This document shows, one piece after another, positions 25,643 through 34,217 of a DNA stretch of 64,000 bases (positions are counted from its first letter, which is position 1; each line of letters opens with the position of its first letter). Origin of the DNA: Candidatus Kuenenia stuttgartensis (GTDB taxonomy: Bacteria; Planctomycetota; Phycisphaerae; Phycisphaerales; SM1A02); the NCBI GenBank assembly GCA_945902075.1, contig CAMDMA010000014.1:1-64000 (forward strand). Direction: 5' to 3'. Under the pieces are notes generated by a model. It did not search any database and was not told where the DNA came from. It saw only the letters and a list, made by a program, of their open reading frames with translations. A program made the translations under genes and the position numbers.

Positions 25643-26920
25643 ATGCAGGACACGAGCGCGATTGACATCGACCTCTCCGCCATCGACCACAACATGTCGG
25701 CGATCCGACGAGTGACGGGCGATGGTTGCGCACTCTGTCCGATCGTGAAGGCTGATGCATATGGACTCGGCGTGGCGCGGGTGGCGCGCAGACTTGTCAG
25801 CGCAGGTGCGGAGATGCTTGCGGTTTACTCGCTGAGGCAAGCGATCGAAACAGCGGCTGCATTGAACGGTGGAACGCCGATATTGGTGTTGATGCCCGTT
25901 GCGGATCTTCCGCGCGAGGATGAGATTTTGCGACTCATGCTTGCAGGCCAACTGCATTTGGTCGTGCATGACGAAGCGAATCTCGCCACACTCAACGCGT
26001 GCGCTGCGTCGCTCGGTGTGACCTTGCCGGTACATCTTGAGATTGATGTTGGAATGAGTCGTGGAGGCGCCTTACCTGATGAGGCATCCCGCATTTTGCG
26101 CGCGATCGCTCTCGGGGGGAATCTCTCCCTCCGCGGAATCTTCGCTCACTTTTCCAACTCGCGATCCGACGAAGCACGCACTACGCGCCAACATGAGACC
26201 TACGAATTGGTCCTGGCAGCAAACCGCCGATTTATTCCTGACGGAATTTTCGAGCACGTTGCGAGTACCTACGCACTTGCGCGTGATGCGCGATATCACC
26301 GATCAATGGTGCGCTTCGGCCTCGCTTGGCTTGGATATGGGCTTGACGAACTAGAAGCTTCCGCAGCGGTTCTTTCGCGCACAGATTTGCGACCTGTCGT
26401 TCGATGGACGAGCCGCGTCGTGCAGGCGAAGTCGGTGCCCGCAGGTACATCGGTTGGCTACGGAGGAAGATGGACGGCGGAACGCGCCTCGACGATTGCG
26501 CTCGTTCCGGTTGGATACGCGGACGGGTATCCCACGCCGAGGCTTCCCGCAGCAACTGGCGGACAGTGCGTTGCGCTGCACGCGCCCGATGGTCGTTTGG
26601 TTTACGCGCCTGTGGTTGGTGCGATCAACATGGACCAGATCACGGTGGATGTCACTGAGTTTCACACAGGCTTTTGCACCGTTGATCCGCATGAGTGGAT
26701 CGGATCCGAGGTTGAACTCGTCTCGCGCGATGTGCATGCGCTGAACCACTTGCCGCGTATCGCGGCGCAGTCAGGGCTTATCGTGCACGAGTTCCTAACG
26801 CGCCTGAATCCGCGCATCACGCGCACAGTGTCGCTCGGCGGAACGGGGATCTCTGCCGATGTCGTTGCGAGCACCCGGCCCAGTATCGAAGCAGTGAGGG
26901 TGAATGCTGCGGCGGGTTGA
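25643..26920 (+). CDS. alr: Alanine racemase
   Basis: PLP enzyme making D-alanine for peptidoglycan. The 425-aa product from ATG 25643 begins IDIDLSAIDHNMSAIRR and has the PLP lysine in VKADAYGLG, an EIDVGMSRGG segment, the catalytic-tyrosine region SVGYGGRWTA and INMDQITVDV. It is longer than the usual ~370 aa because of a ~40-residue C-terminal tail (RITRTVSLGG...). The start is 166 bases from the divergent helicase start, so the promoters share that space. Confidence 0.9.
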   Translation: MQDTSAIDIDLSAIDHNMSAIRRVTGDGCALCPIVKADAYGLGVARVARRLVSAGAEMLAVYSLRQAIETAAALNGGTPILVLMPVADLPREDEILRLMLAGQLHLVVHDEANLATLNACAASLGVTLPVHLEIDVGMSRGGALPDEASRILRAIALGGNLSLRGIFAHFSNSRSDEARTTRQHETYELVLAANRRFIPDGIFEHVASTYALARDARYHRSMVRFGLAWLGYGLDELEASAAVLSRTDLRPVVRWTSRVVQAKSVPAGTSVGYGGRWTAERASTIALVPVGYADGYPTPRLPAATGGQCVALHAPDGRLVYAPVVGAINMDQITVDVTEFHTGFCTVDPHEWIGSEVELVSRDVHALNHLPRIAAQSGLIVHEFLTRLNPRITRTVSLGGTGISADVVASTRPSIEAVRVNAAAG

Positions 26921-27007
26921 GCGGATCGCAGCGGGTTCACCGATCATTCGTTCCAATGCGGTTGTTTTTCGCAACTCGCTCGTTGTTGTTTCTGCGAACC
27001 TAGCCGG

Positions 27008-28228
27008 ATGTCAAGTGCGTCAGGTTTGCAGTCGTCGATGAACACTTCCGCCGGGGCGGCAACCAAGGCTCCCGCTGAGGTTGGGGCGGATGTCGCCATC
27101 ATCGGTGGCGGGCTTGCAGGCGCGGCAGCAGCTTGCGCATTTGCTCGTCGCGGAATTTCAACAGTTTTGTTCGAGCCACGCGCGCAGAGCGATGGACTGT
27201 TGTCGTGCTCCGCGGATAGCACCACGCCCAGGCTTATGGCCGGTCGCCGCGCGAAGTGCTGTGGACACTGCTTGCATGGACGCGTACGTGCCTCACTCGC
27301 AGCACTCGAGCTCACGGATTGCGTTGATCGCATTGCCCATGGTCGCACGACGCGCGCGCGCATTGAGCGTCGCGGTGTACCGGCGCTTGAGTTCGAACTG
27401 GCCGATCCTGGTTTTGTTGTGCGCCGTGACGAACTCGATCCTGCGCTCCTCGATGAGGCACGTCGTCGCGGGGTGGTGATCATCGCACAGTCGGCGCGGT
27501 GGAGCCCTCGAGAAAATCTCGTGCGAAGCGACAGTGTTGAGTGTCGACCAAAGTTGGTGGTTGGTGCAGATGGACTGTCCTCGCGCGTTGCCCGCGATGC
27601 CGGGTTGGTCGAGCACGGCCGACAAGGGCGGCGATTCGGGCTTGCATTCGACTTCGAGGCGGATGCAGAGCTCGCCGACGCGCTCGTTGAGGAGGGCACG
27701 ATTCGCATGATTGTTGCGGACGGTGGGTACCTTGGTCTCGTTCGCGAGCGCCATGCCGTTCACGCAGGCCTTCTCCTCGATGCAAAGGTTTCGGCGCGTG
27801 ATGCGCTTGCGCGTATCGGCACAGAACACCGCGAAATCGGGGCAATTCCGCAGTCAATTCTTCACCAAGCGCTCGCGTGCGCAAGTGGGGCGGGACCGAT
27901 CCCATTTCGCACTACAAGTGCCTGGAGCGATGGCCTCGCGCTCATCGGTGATGCCGCCGGATATGTTGAGCCGTTTACCGGTGAAGGCATGACATGGGCG
28001 TTCGAGTCTGCGGCGCTCCTCGACGCGGCAGTCGCTGCGAGTACCTCGCTTGACGCGGTTCCGGCGCGTTACGGCGCGTTGCGAAGCGAAGCACTCGCAT
28101 GGACGACGCGCCGATGCCGTGCCATCGCATGGGTCGTTGCGCGCCCGCGATTGGTGACTGCTGCGCTCCGATTCGCACAATGTGCGCCCTCGATTTCGCG
28201 GCGCATTTTGCAAGGCGTTGTCCGATGA
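27008..28228 (+). CDS. FAD-dependent oxidoreductase (geranylgeranyl-reductase/UbiH-like)
   Basis: 406-aa flavoprotein with an N-terminal Rossmann motif (VAIIGGGLAGAAAACAFARRG), an RRDELDPALL segment typical of the group and the second FAD motif LIGDAAGYVEPFTGEGMTWA. There is no signal peptide. The stop overlaps the start of a type III polyketide synthase gene (ATGA). In the bacterial alkylresorcinol/alkylpyrone-type loci I know of, a flavoprotein monooxygenase tailors the PKS product. That role is inferred here. Met 27038 is an alternative start. Confidence 0.82.
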   Translation: MSSASGLQSSMNTSAGAATKAPAEVGADVAIIGGGLAGAAAACAFARRGISTVLFEPRAQSDGLLSCSADSTTPRLMAGRRAKCCGHCLHGRVRASLAALELTDCVDRIAHGRTTRARIERRGVPALEFELADPGFVVRRDELDPALLDEARRRGVVIIAQSARWSPRENLVRSDSVECRPKLVVGADGLSSRVARDAGLVEHGRQGRRFGLAFDFEADAELADALVEEGTIRMIVADGGYLGLVRERHAVHAGLLLDAKVSARDALARIGTEHREIGAIPQSILHQALACASGAGPIPFRTTSAWSDGLALIGDAAGYVEPFTGEGMTWAFESAALLDAAVAASTSLDAVPARYGALRSEALAWTTRRCRAIAWVVARPRLVTAALRFAQCAPSISRRILQGVVR

Positions 28229-29349
28229 GTTTGATGACACATCACCACGCGCGACTCGCGGGCCTTGGCTTTGCGACACCTCGCGCAATCGCGCAGGAAG
28301 AACTGGCGCTCATCCAGCGGAAGGCGTTGGGACTCGAGGGTGTTTCCGCGGAGTTGTTCGCGCGCATCGTTTCGGCGAGCGGGATTGATTCACGTGGTGT
28401 GGTAGCCGATGTGTCGACGATTCTTGATCGTACGACCGCTGAACGCATGCGACTCTTTGCAGAACTCGCTCCCCCCATCGCGGTTGCCGCCGCGTGCGAA
28501 GCGCTCGCGAAGAGCGACATCTCACCCGATGCGATCACCGATGTCGTGATCGCAACCTGTACCGGACTCGCGGCACCCGGACTGGCCTCGGATCTTGCCG
28601 AACGGCTTCCGCTCTCTTGCGATGTTCGTCCGCTTCAACTCGGTTTCATGGGCTGCTTTGGAGGCATCGCAGCTCTTCGTACCGCACGCGCGCTCGCGTG
28701 CGCCGATCCCTCAGCGGTCGTCTTGGTGGTCGCGATCGAACTCTGCTCGCTGCACTTTCGCCGCGGTACCGCTCCCGATGCACTCGTCTCCTTCGCGATC
28801 TTCGGTGATGGTGCATCGGCCGCAATCGTCCTCGGCGACGACGCGCGCGGTCGGGCAATCGGATCGTTGGTGGCGCCGCGTACCCGTAACCTTGGTGGCC
28901 GTGAACTCATGGGTTGGAATGTGGAGGACGACGGTTTCCGCATGACGCTTGGGCGCGCCGTACCTGAGGAGATCGAACGGTGCGTGCCCGACTTTCTTGG
29001 GCCTGGACGACCGAGCGCCATCGCGTTGCATCCGGGTGGCGTCGCGATCATTGACGCGGTTGGCCGAGCGCTTGGGGCCGCCATCGGCGCAGCGCCGAGC
29101 GGGGAGCGTACTGCTCTTCCCGCGGCCAACTTCACGAATGAGCTCGGGCTCGATCTTGCGGAGAGCCGTCGGATCCTTCGGACGACCGGAAATACCAGTT
29201 CCGGAGCTGTGTTCCGTGTGGCAAACCAGGTTGTTTCACGGAACCGGGAGCGCGTACGGGGCGAAACGCCATCGCCGCAGAGGTCGATCGATCTCGTAGC
29301 ATTTGGTCCGGGGCTGATCGCGGATGCGATTCGCTTGGAAGGAGACTAA
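28225..29349 (+). CDS. Type III polyketide synthase (chalcone/stilbene synthase family)
   Basis: 374 aa. The Cys-His-Asn triad is complete: C144 in LGFMGCFGGI, H269 in ALHPGGVAI and N323 in TGNTSSG. TCTGLAAPGL and FGDGASAAIVLG are further family blocks. It condenses malonyl units onto an acyl-CoA starter to give alkylresorcinol or pyrone-like products, but the starter is not predictable. It is coupled to the upstream FAD oxidoreductase gene by ATGA overlap. No methyltransferase follows, so the locus is a minimal two-gene set. Confidence 0.88.
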   Translation: MSLMTHHHARLAGLGFATPRAIAQEELALIQRKALGLEGVSAELFARIVSASGIDSRGVVADVSTILDRTTAERMRLFAELAPPIAVAAACEALAKSDISPDAITDVVIATCTGLAAPGLASDLAERLPLSCDVRPLQLGFMGCFGGIAALRTARALACADPSAVVLVVAIELCSLHFRRGTAPDALVSFAIFGDGASAAIVLGDDARGRAIGSLVAPRTRNLGGRELMGWNVEDDGFRMTLGRAVPEEIERCVPDFLGPGRPSAIALHPGGVAIIDAVGRALGAAIGAAPSGERTALPAANFTNELGLDLAESRRILRTTGNTSSGAVFRVANQVVSRNRERVRGETPSPQRSIDLVAFGPGLIADAIRLEGD

Positions 29350-29459
29350 CTCGCAGAGCGCCGTTGCTGATTTGGCGATTTGGGCGCGGAGTGTCGAGAT
29401 TGACGAGTGACGGTTGTTGGAGTGCGTAGATCACGCTGACAGGAACCTAGGGTTGCACG

Positions 29460-31109
29460 ATGCCGCGAAAGGCCAGTTACAGCCTCGCTACGATCCAGTC
29501 GCTCCCTGCGCAGACGATTTATTCGTCTGCTGAAGCAACTCATCGGCAGATGCTCGCAGCGGAAGCGATCGTTCCCTCGATCGACCCAAACGAAAGCTAC
29601 ATCCTGTCCGAGACGCTCGCGTGTATCGTCGGAGCACAATTCGCAGCGGCCGCGGGCCAAGTGGTTGCCGGCCGCGCGCTGCGTGCAGACCTTGCAACGC
29701 TCGTACTCGACCTTTCCGCGCGCCTATCGCTTGATGGGTCGGAGCGGCGCGGGGGCGCAGCGACGCCCGAGGAACTCGCACGGGAGATTGGTGTCGCATC
29801 GAAGACGCTCCAGCGTTGGCGAAGGAGCGGCCTCTGCGCCCATTGGATCATGGACGGTGGAAAGGCTCGCGTCGCGATCTATCGGGCAAGCCTTGAGAGC
29901 TTCGCGGCCAACCATCGTGCAGAGTTCGATCGCGCCTGTAGTTTCCGGCGGTTTGATGCGTCCGAGCGCACTCGACTCCTCAATGATGGCCGAGTGCTGG
30001 TCGAGCAGGGCCGCTCGCTCAACCTCGCCGCGAAGGAACTCGCGCTGCGGTATGGACGCTCACACGAGGGTGTTCGTCTACTCTTCCTCCGCGAGCTTGG
30101 GGTTGCGCGTCGGGCGCGTCGCGGTGTAGGCGAGCATGCGGGCCGTTTCGCTGAACGCGCGTGGCGTCTGGGAGTTGAACCCGCGCGTATCGCCCAGCGG
30201 CTTGGAAAGAGTGAATCGCTCGTTCGGGCGCTTGTAGATCGTCGGCGTGGCGAGTTACTCCGCGGCGTACAGCCTTCGTGGGTCGAACTTCCTACCTTCG
30301 ACCTGCCGGGTGCTGACGAGACGATTCCAAGCGCACCCGCAGTTCGGCGGCTCCAGCCGCTCGGCCTCGTTGATGGCGACATCTTGGCGGCGATTGCATC
30401 AGCCCGCGCCTTGCGCGCGGAGTTCCCGCGCGACGGCCGATCCGCGGCTGAGCGCGATGAAACGCGGGCAGCAGCTATGCATTACATGCTTCGGCGAGCG
30501 TCGCGCGCGATCGACGCGCTTCCGCGTTGGCCCGAACGGTCACGGCTTGACCAGATTGAAACCGATTTACGTACCGCACTTCGACTCCGTTCCATTCTTA
30601 TCGAGCGCGGACTGGTGATCGCGTTTGGTCGGGCTGATCAGTATTGCCACGGTGGTCCTGAGCGGCTCCCCTCCGACGAGATTCGCGCACTCGGCCGGGC
30701 TATCCACACATCTGTGCGCGACGTGGTCACCGACTTTAATCCGGCACGACAGCGTTTCGATCGCGCAATCAGCCTCTCAGCCGACTACGCACTCGCGAAA
30801 CTCGTCACAGCTCGGCGATCGGCGCGCGCGGCTGCACGCCATGCATCGACAATTCCGCTTCGCCTCCTCGATGAGGTTGCGCAGTGGCAGTACACAGTCG
30901 ACCCACTTGCGCATCGCTCGGACCGTGTCGTCGATGAAATCGAGGCGCGCGGTACACATGTCGCCGACGCAAAGTTGCTCGCGCGCCGATACGGATGGTG
31001 CTCGTATGTGCCGACGACTGTGGAGGCACTCGCCGATCAGGAGCGCACAACCATCGCGCTCATGACGAAGCGATTGCGACAAGCCGAGCTTTGGCTGCGG
31101 CGGGCGTGA
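29460..31109 (+). CDS. Multi-helix-turn-helix protein with sigma-70 region 2-like segment
   Basis: 549 aa, starting at ATG 29460. Three predicted helix-turn-helix segments are visible: about 102-125 (TPEELAREIGVASKTLQRWRR), 186-215 (NLAAKELALRYGRSHEGVRLL) and 238-262 (VEPARIAQRLGKSESLVRALV). Residues 368-460 resemble sigma-70 region 2: LRSILIERGLVIAFGRADQY matches the region 2.1 pattern, and FNPARQRFDRAISLSADYALAKLV matches the F-D-P-x-R-x-x-F-x-x-Y-A-x-x-x-I pattern of regions 2.3-2.4. The order (HTHs first, region 2 last) is reversed from normal sigma factors. It is probably a divergent sigma or transcription regulator. The gene ends in a 20-bp repeat array. Confidence 0.6.
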   Translation: MPRKASYSLATIQSLPAQTIYSSAEATHRQMLAAEAIVPSIDPNESYILSETLACIVGAQFAAAAGQVVAGRALRADLATLVLDLSARLSLDGSERRGGAATPEELAREIGVASKTLQRWRRSGLCAHWIMDGGKARVAIYRASLESFAANHRAEFDRACSFRRFDASERTRLLNDGRVLVEQGRSLNLAAKELALRYGRSHEGVRLLFLRELGVARRARRGVGEHAGRFAERAWRLGVEPARIAQRLGKSESLVRALVDRRRGELLRGVQPSWVELPTFDLPGADETIPSAPAVRRLQPLGLVDGDILAAIASARALRAEFPRDGRSAAERDETRAAAMHYMLRRASRAIDALPRWPERSRLDQIETDLRTALRLRSILIERGLVIAFGRADQYCHGGPERLPSDEIRALGRAIHTSVRDVVTDFNPARQRFDRAISLSADYALAKLVTARRSARAAARHASTIPLRLLDEVAQWQYTVDPLAHRSDRVVDEIEARGTHVADAKLLARRYGWCSYVPTTVEALADQERTTIALMTKRLRQAELWLRRA

Positions 31110-31200
31110 TGTTCCCTGCGGCAGCCTGATGTTCCCTGCGGCAGCCTGATGTCCCCTGCGGCAGCGTGATGTCTCCTGCGGCAGCCTGATGTCTCCTGCG
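31107..31200. repeat. 20-bp tandem repeat starting at a stop codon
   Basis: Four full 20-bp units and a 14-base partial (tgatgttccctgcggcagcc and variants) begin exactly with the TGA stop of the sigma-like gene. Each unit restates TGA, so stops occur in every frame, and each carries the hyphenated palindrome CTGC-g-GCAG. Confidence 0.95.
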
Positions 31201-31321
31201 TTGGCGAGACGCATGGCCACGCATTCCAACTTGTGATGAATCCCTCGCAATCCCTCGCAAACCACGCAATTCTGCGCGGGTGACGTTGTCCGCCGAGGGC
31301 GATTCTTTCGTGACGCAATGC

Positions 31322-31360
31322 GAAAAAGAAACAGAGGTGGACCGGATGGTCCACCTCTGT
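31322..31360 (-). terminator. Rho-independent terminator after rpsI
   Basis: A perfect 13-bp stem ACAGAGGTGGACC/GGTCCACCTCTGT with loop ggat, followed on the minus strand by ttctttttcg. It ends the rplM-rpsI transcript. Confidence 0.93.
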
Positions 31361-31401
31361 GATTGTTGACTTTGCTGCGACCAGCGCGTCGAAGTTCGCG
31401 A

Positions 31402-31860
31402 TTAGCGCTTCGAGAACTGGTAGCGACGGCGGGCGCCGGACTGGCCGTACTTCTTACGCTCGACCTTGCGGGCGTCGCGGGTGAGGAAGCCGTGTTCGCG
31501 GAGGATTGGCTCGAGGGTCGAGTCGAAATCCATGACCGCGCGACCGAGACCGAGGAGGGTCGCACCGCACTGGCCGGTGGTTCCGCCGCCGCAGGCGTTG
31601 ACCTTCACGTCAACCTTGCCCTTGAGGCCGGTCTTCTCGAGCACAGCGAGAATGTTCTGCCTGTCGCGCTCTTCAACGAAGAAGTCGGCAAACTCTTTGC
31701 CGTTGATTTCGATCGCGCCAGATCCGCCCTTCACGCGCACGCGCGCCACGGCGGTCTTTCGGCGGCCGGTTCCCCAGAACCAACCCTTTTGGTCGGGTCC
31801 ACGGACGATGCGGGTCGCTTTGGGAGCAGTCGTGGGAAGCGTAATGGTCTCGTCAGTCAT
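31402..31860 (-). CDS. rpsI: 30S ribosomal protein uS9
   Basis: 152-aa small-subunit protein whose basic tail reaches the P-site tRNA. The core starts at WGTGRRKTAVARVRV and ends in the invariant-type SGARRRYQFSKR. About 25 extra N-terminal residues (Thr/Pro-rich) precede the core. It follows rplM in the conserved L13-S9 operon, with a 116-base spacer that contains a 10-bp repeat. Confidence 0.95.
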   Translation of the reverse strand: MTDETITLPTTAPKATRIVRGPDQKGWFWGTGRRKTAVARVRVKGGSGAIEINGKEFADFFVEERDRQNILAVLEKTGLKGKVDVKVNACGGGTTGQCGATLLGLGRAVMDFDSTLEPILREHGFLTRDARKVERKKYGQSGARRRYQFSKR

Positions 31861-31927
31861 GTCGTTCGGCCTTCGTGTCTTTCGAACCGCGTATCGCGGT
31901 GCGCAAAGTGCGTTGGAATCGCTTTTT

Positions 31928-31957
31928 CGTCTTGTGTCGTCTTGTGTCGTCTTGAGT
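31928..31957. repeat. 10-bp tandem repeat between rplM and rpsI
   Basis: Three 10-bp units (cgtcttgtgt, last with one change) in the spacer of the ribosomal operon. It does not include a stop codon of either gene. Confidence 0.85.
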
Positions 31958-31976
31958 CGTGGTCGCGTGGGATCAG

Positions 31977-32513
31977 TTACTTCGCAGCAGTGTTCGCGCG
32001 GCGTGGAGCCGACTTCGCGCGTGCAGCCTTCTCAGTGCAGGCGTCTGCCTTCGCAACCGGCATCTCGTGACGGTCAGAAGCCATGGCAAAGTCGACCGGC
32101 GACTGCGAGGAGTGCGTGTGGCTCGCGCCCGCAAACACGCGAAGGCGCGCTGCGAGGGAACGGCCGTAACGGCCCTTCGGAACCATGCGCAGGATCGCCT
32201 CGCTCACGAGACGCGACGGATTCGAGTCCATCTCCTGGCGGTATGAGCGGATCTTGAGGCCGCCCGGATAGCCAGACCACCGACGTCGCGTCTTCTGATC
32301 AAGCTTGCGGCCGGAGAGCAGGATCTTCGACGCGTTGGTGATGATCACCGCGTCGCCGGAAAGCACGCCAGGCGTGAACTCGGGGCGGTGCTTGCCCATA
32401 AGGACCGTGGCGACTTCCGTCGCGAGGCGTCCAAGAGTCTTGCCTTCGGCATCGACGTGGCGCCAAACAGTCTTGATCTCACCGGGCTTCGCAATGTAGG
32501 TCTGACGAGGCAT
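31977..32513 (-). CDS. rplM: 50S ribosomal protein uL13
   Basis: 178 aa from Met 32513. The core has the L13 blocks VWRHVDAEGKTLGRLA, GDAVIITNA, YPGGLKIRS and GMVPKGRYGR-like (RMVPKGRYGRSLAARLRVF). The protein is about 35 residues longer than usual because of a C-terminal Ala/Lys-rich tail after the normal ending (HTHSSQSPVDFAMAS). It heads the rplM-rpsI operon. Confidence 0.95.
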   Translation of the reverse strand: MPRQTYIAKPGEIKTVWRHVDAEGKTLGRLATEVATVLMGKHRPEFTPGVLSGDAVIITNASKILLSGRKLDQKTRRRWSGYPGGLKIRSYRQEMDSNPSRLVSEAILRMVPKGRYGRSLAARLRVFAGASHTHSSQSPVDFAMASDRHEMPVAKADACTEKAARAKSAPRRANTAAK

Positions 32514-32754
32514 GTTCTGTCCAAATCGTTCAGCTTCGAGAGGTCTGTGACAACCCAAAGCAGTCAAAGGTGAGCACGGATCGCCGTGCGGAGAATCGGT
32601 GAGGATACCACTACCCTCGTTGATGTCAAGATGTCGCGGCGGTCAGCCGACTGCTTCGCGAGTGATTCGCGAGCGATTCGCCAGCAATGATGGGCGTCGA
32701 ATGGTGGAGACTGTTGCCTCCGAACGCCGATGGAGTCCAATAACAGGAATACCC

Positions 32755-34152
32755 ATGGCAACGCACCTACACGCACGCTCTCGGCTCACCTTTCTTTGGC
32801 TCGGCATCTTACTTGTGACGGCGACTGCGGTCTTGCTGCAGCAGCTTCGGCCCGAACCTGACGGAGCAGCTGCAGATGATGCAGAGGTGGACGTGGCTTC
32901 GATCGATATGCAGGGCGAGATGATGGGCAAACTTACGGTGGCGGCCAAGAGTTTTGCGCCGACGCTTCATTCTTCGCAGCTTCTTTCGAACGCATCGCTA
33001 CTTGAGAAAGGCACCGTCACGGATCAGCTTGCCTACGCAGTGCTCGTCGGCGCGGTTGAGGATTGGAATGTGGGTGCTGAACGCGCGCGCGACATTGTGC
33101 TTGATGAAACCGCGGCCGATGCGATTTCGGCGCGGGTGCTTCGTGATGATGTCGTTGCCGCACTCGAGGAACGCGCCTCTGGAACCGCAGGCTCTGTCTC
33201 TGACGAAACACTCGCGCGTATTGAGTCCAAACTCGGCTTCTTCGCGCGCCTCCTTGGCACTGACGCAACGGACGAGGCGACTGCACTCCTCGCGGTCGTC
33301 GTGGTCATCGGACTTTGGTATTTCACAGTGTTTGTTTGTGGAATCATCGCGCTTGTGGTGCTCGGAGCATTCGCGCTGAATGGAAAAGTAATCCCGCGGT
33401 TCGAGCCTGCGCCGACGACGAACGCGTCGCTCGTCCTCGGCGAGACCTTTCTCCTTTGGATTACAGCCTTTCTCGCGTGTACTGTTGGAGCCGCGGTTCT
33501 TTCAGAAACATTTGGAGAGGCAATCGGAAGTACCGGATCGCTCTCTCTTTCGATTCTTGCGATGGCTTTGTCGCTTGTTGTGCTTGCCTATCCGTTGCGT
33601 CGCGGCCTCGCGTTTTCCGAACTGCAACGACTCATCGGGCTTCACAAGGGTGATGGCGTTATCAAGGAGTCGCTGTACGGCATCGTTTGCTACTTGAGCG
33701 CAGTGCCGATCCTGGTGGTCGGGCTCGTGATCTTCTGGGTACTGACGATGTTGAGCGAATTCCTCTTTGGGAAGCCGCCCACACCATCACACCCTGCGGT
33801 CGAGATGCTTCGTGGTGCTGGAACAATGGAGGTTGTCCTGCTCTTCGTACTCGCGAGCGTAACGGCACCGATCGTTGAGGAAATCGGTTTCCGCGGCATG
33901 CTTTACGGTCACCTGCGAAGCATCACGACTCCACAGATCCGTCTGGCATCGATGTTGGTCGCGGCGCTCGTTTCGAGCTTCATCTTCGCGGTGATTCACC
34001 CGCAGGGAGTGCTGTTTGTACCCGCACTCGGTGGACTCGCCGTCGGGTTCTGCCTCTATCGCGAAGTTCGTGGAAGTCTGATCGCACCGATGGTCGCTCA
34101 CGGCATCAACAATGCAGTGACGCTCGCCCTTGGTGTGACGCTCATGTCGTGA
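32755..34152 (+). CDS. CPBP-family intramembrane glutamic protease
   Basis: 465-aa integral membrane protein starting at ATG 32755 (AGGA upstream). A first transmembrane helix (TFLWLGILLVTATAVLL) is followed by a ~150-residue extracytoplasmic domain and then several helices. The Abi/CPBP (Rce1-like) motifs are present: EEIGFRG near residue 375, FIFAVIHPQG and HGINNAVT. The family includes CAAX-prenyl protease relatives and bacteriocin self-immunity proteins. The physiological substrate here is unknown. The stop lies within a two-copy 14-bp repeat (34135-34162). Confidence 0.82.
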   Translation: MATHLHARSRLTFLWLGILLVTATAVLLQQLRPEPDGAAADDAEVDVASIDMQGEMMGKLTVAAKSFAPTLHSSQLLSNASLLEKGTVTDQLAYAVLVGAVEDWNVGAERARDIVLDETAADAISARVLRDDVVAALEERASGTAGSVSDETLARIESKLGFFARLLGTDATDEATALLAVVVVIGLWYFTVFVCGIIALVVLGAFALNGKVIPRFEPAPTTNASLVLGETFLLWITAFLACTVGAAVLSETFGEAIGSTGSLSLSILAMALSLVVLAYPLRRGLAFSELQRLIGLHKGDGVIKESLYGIVCYLSAVPILVVGLVIFWVLTMLSEFLFGKPPTPSHPAVEMLRGAGTMEVVLLFVLASVTAPIVEEIGFRGMLYGHLRSITTPQIRLASMLVAALVSSFIFAVIHPQGVLFVPALGGLAVGFCLYREVRGSLIAPMVAHGINNAVTLALGVTLMS

Positions 34153-34162
34153 TGCTCATGCG
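34135..34162. repeat. 14-bp duplication across the CPBP gene stop
   Basis: Two imperfect 14-bp units (gtgacgctcatgtc, gtgatgctcatgcg). The stop TGA is at 34150-34152 inside the second unit. A weaker instance of the stop-spanning pattern. Confidence 0.7.
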
Positions 34163-34217
34163 TAGGCGATGTCGCCTTGACGGCAACGGGTCGCTCCTTC
34201 GCGTCAGTTTGCCGTGT

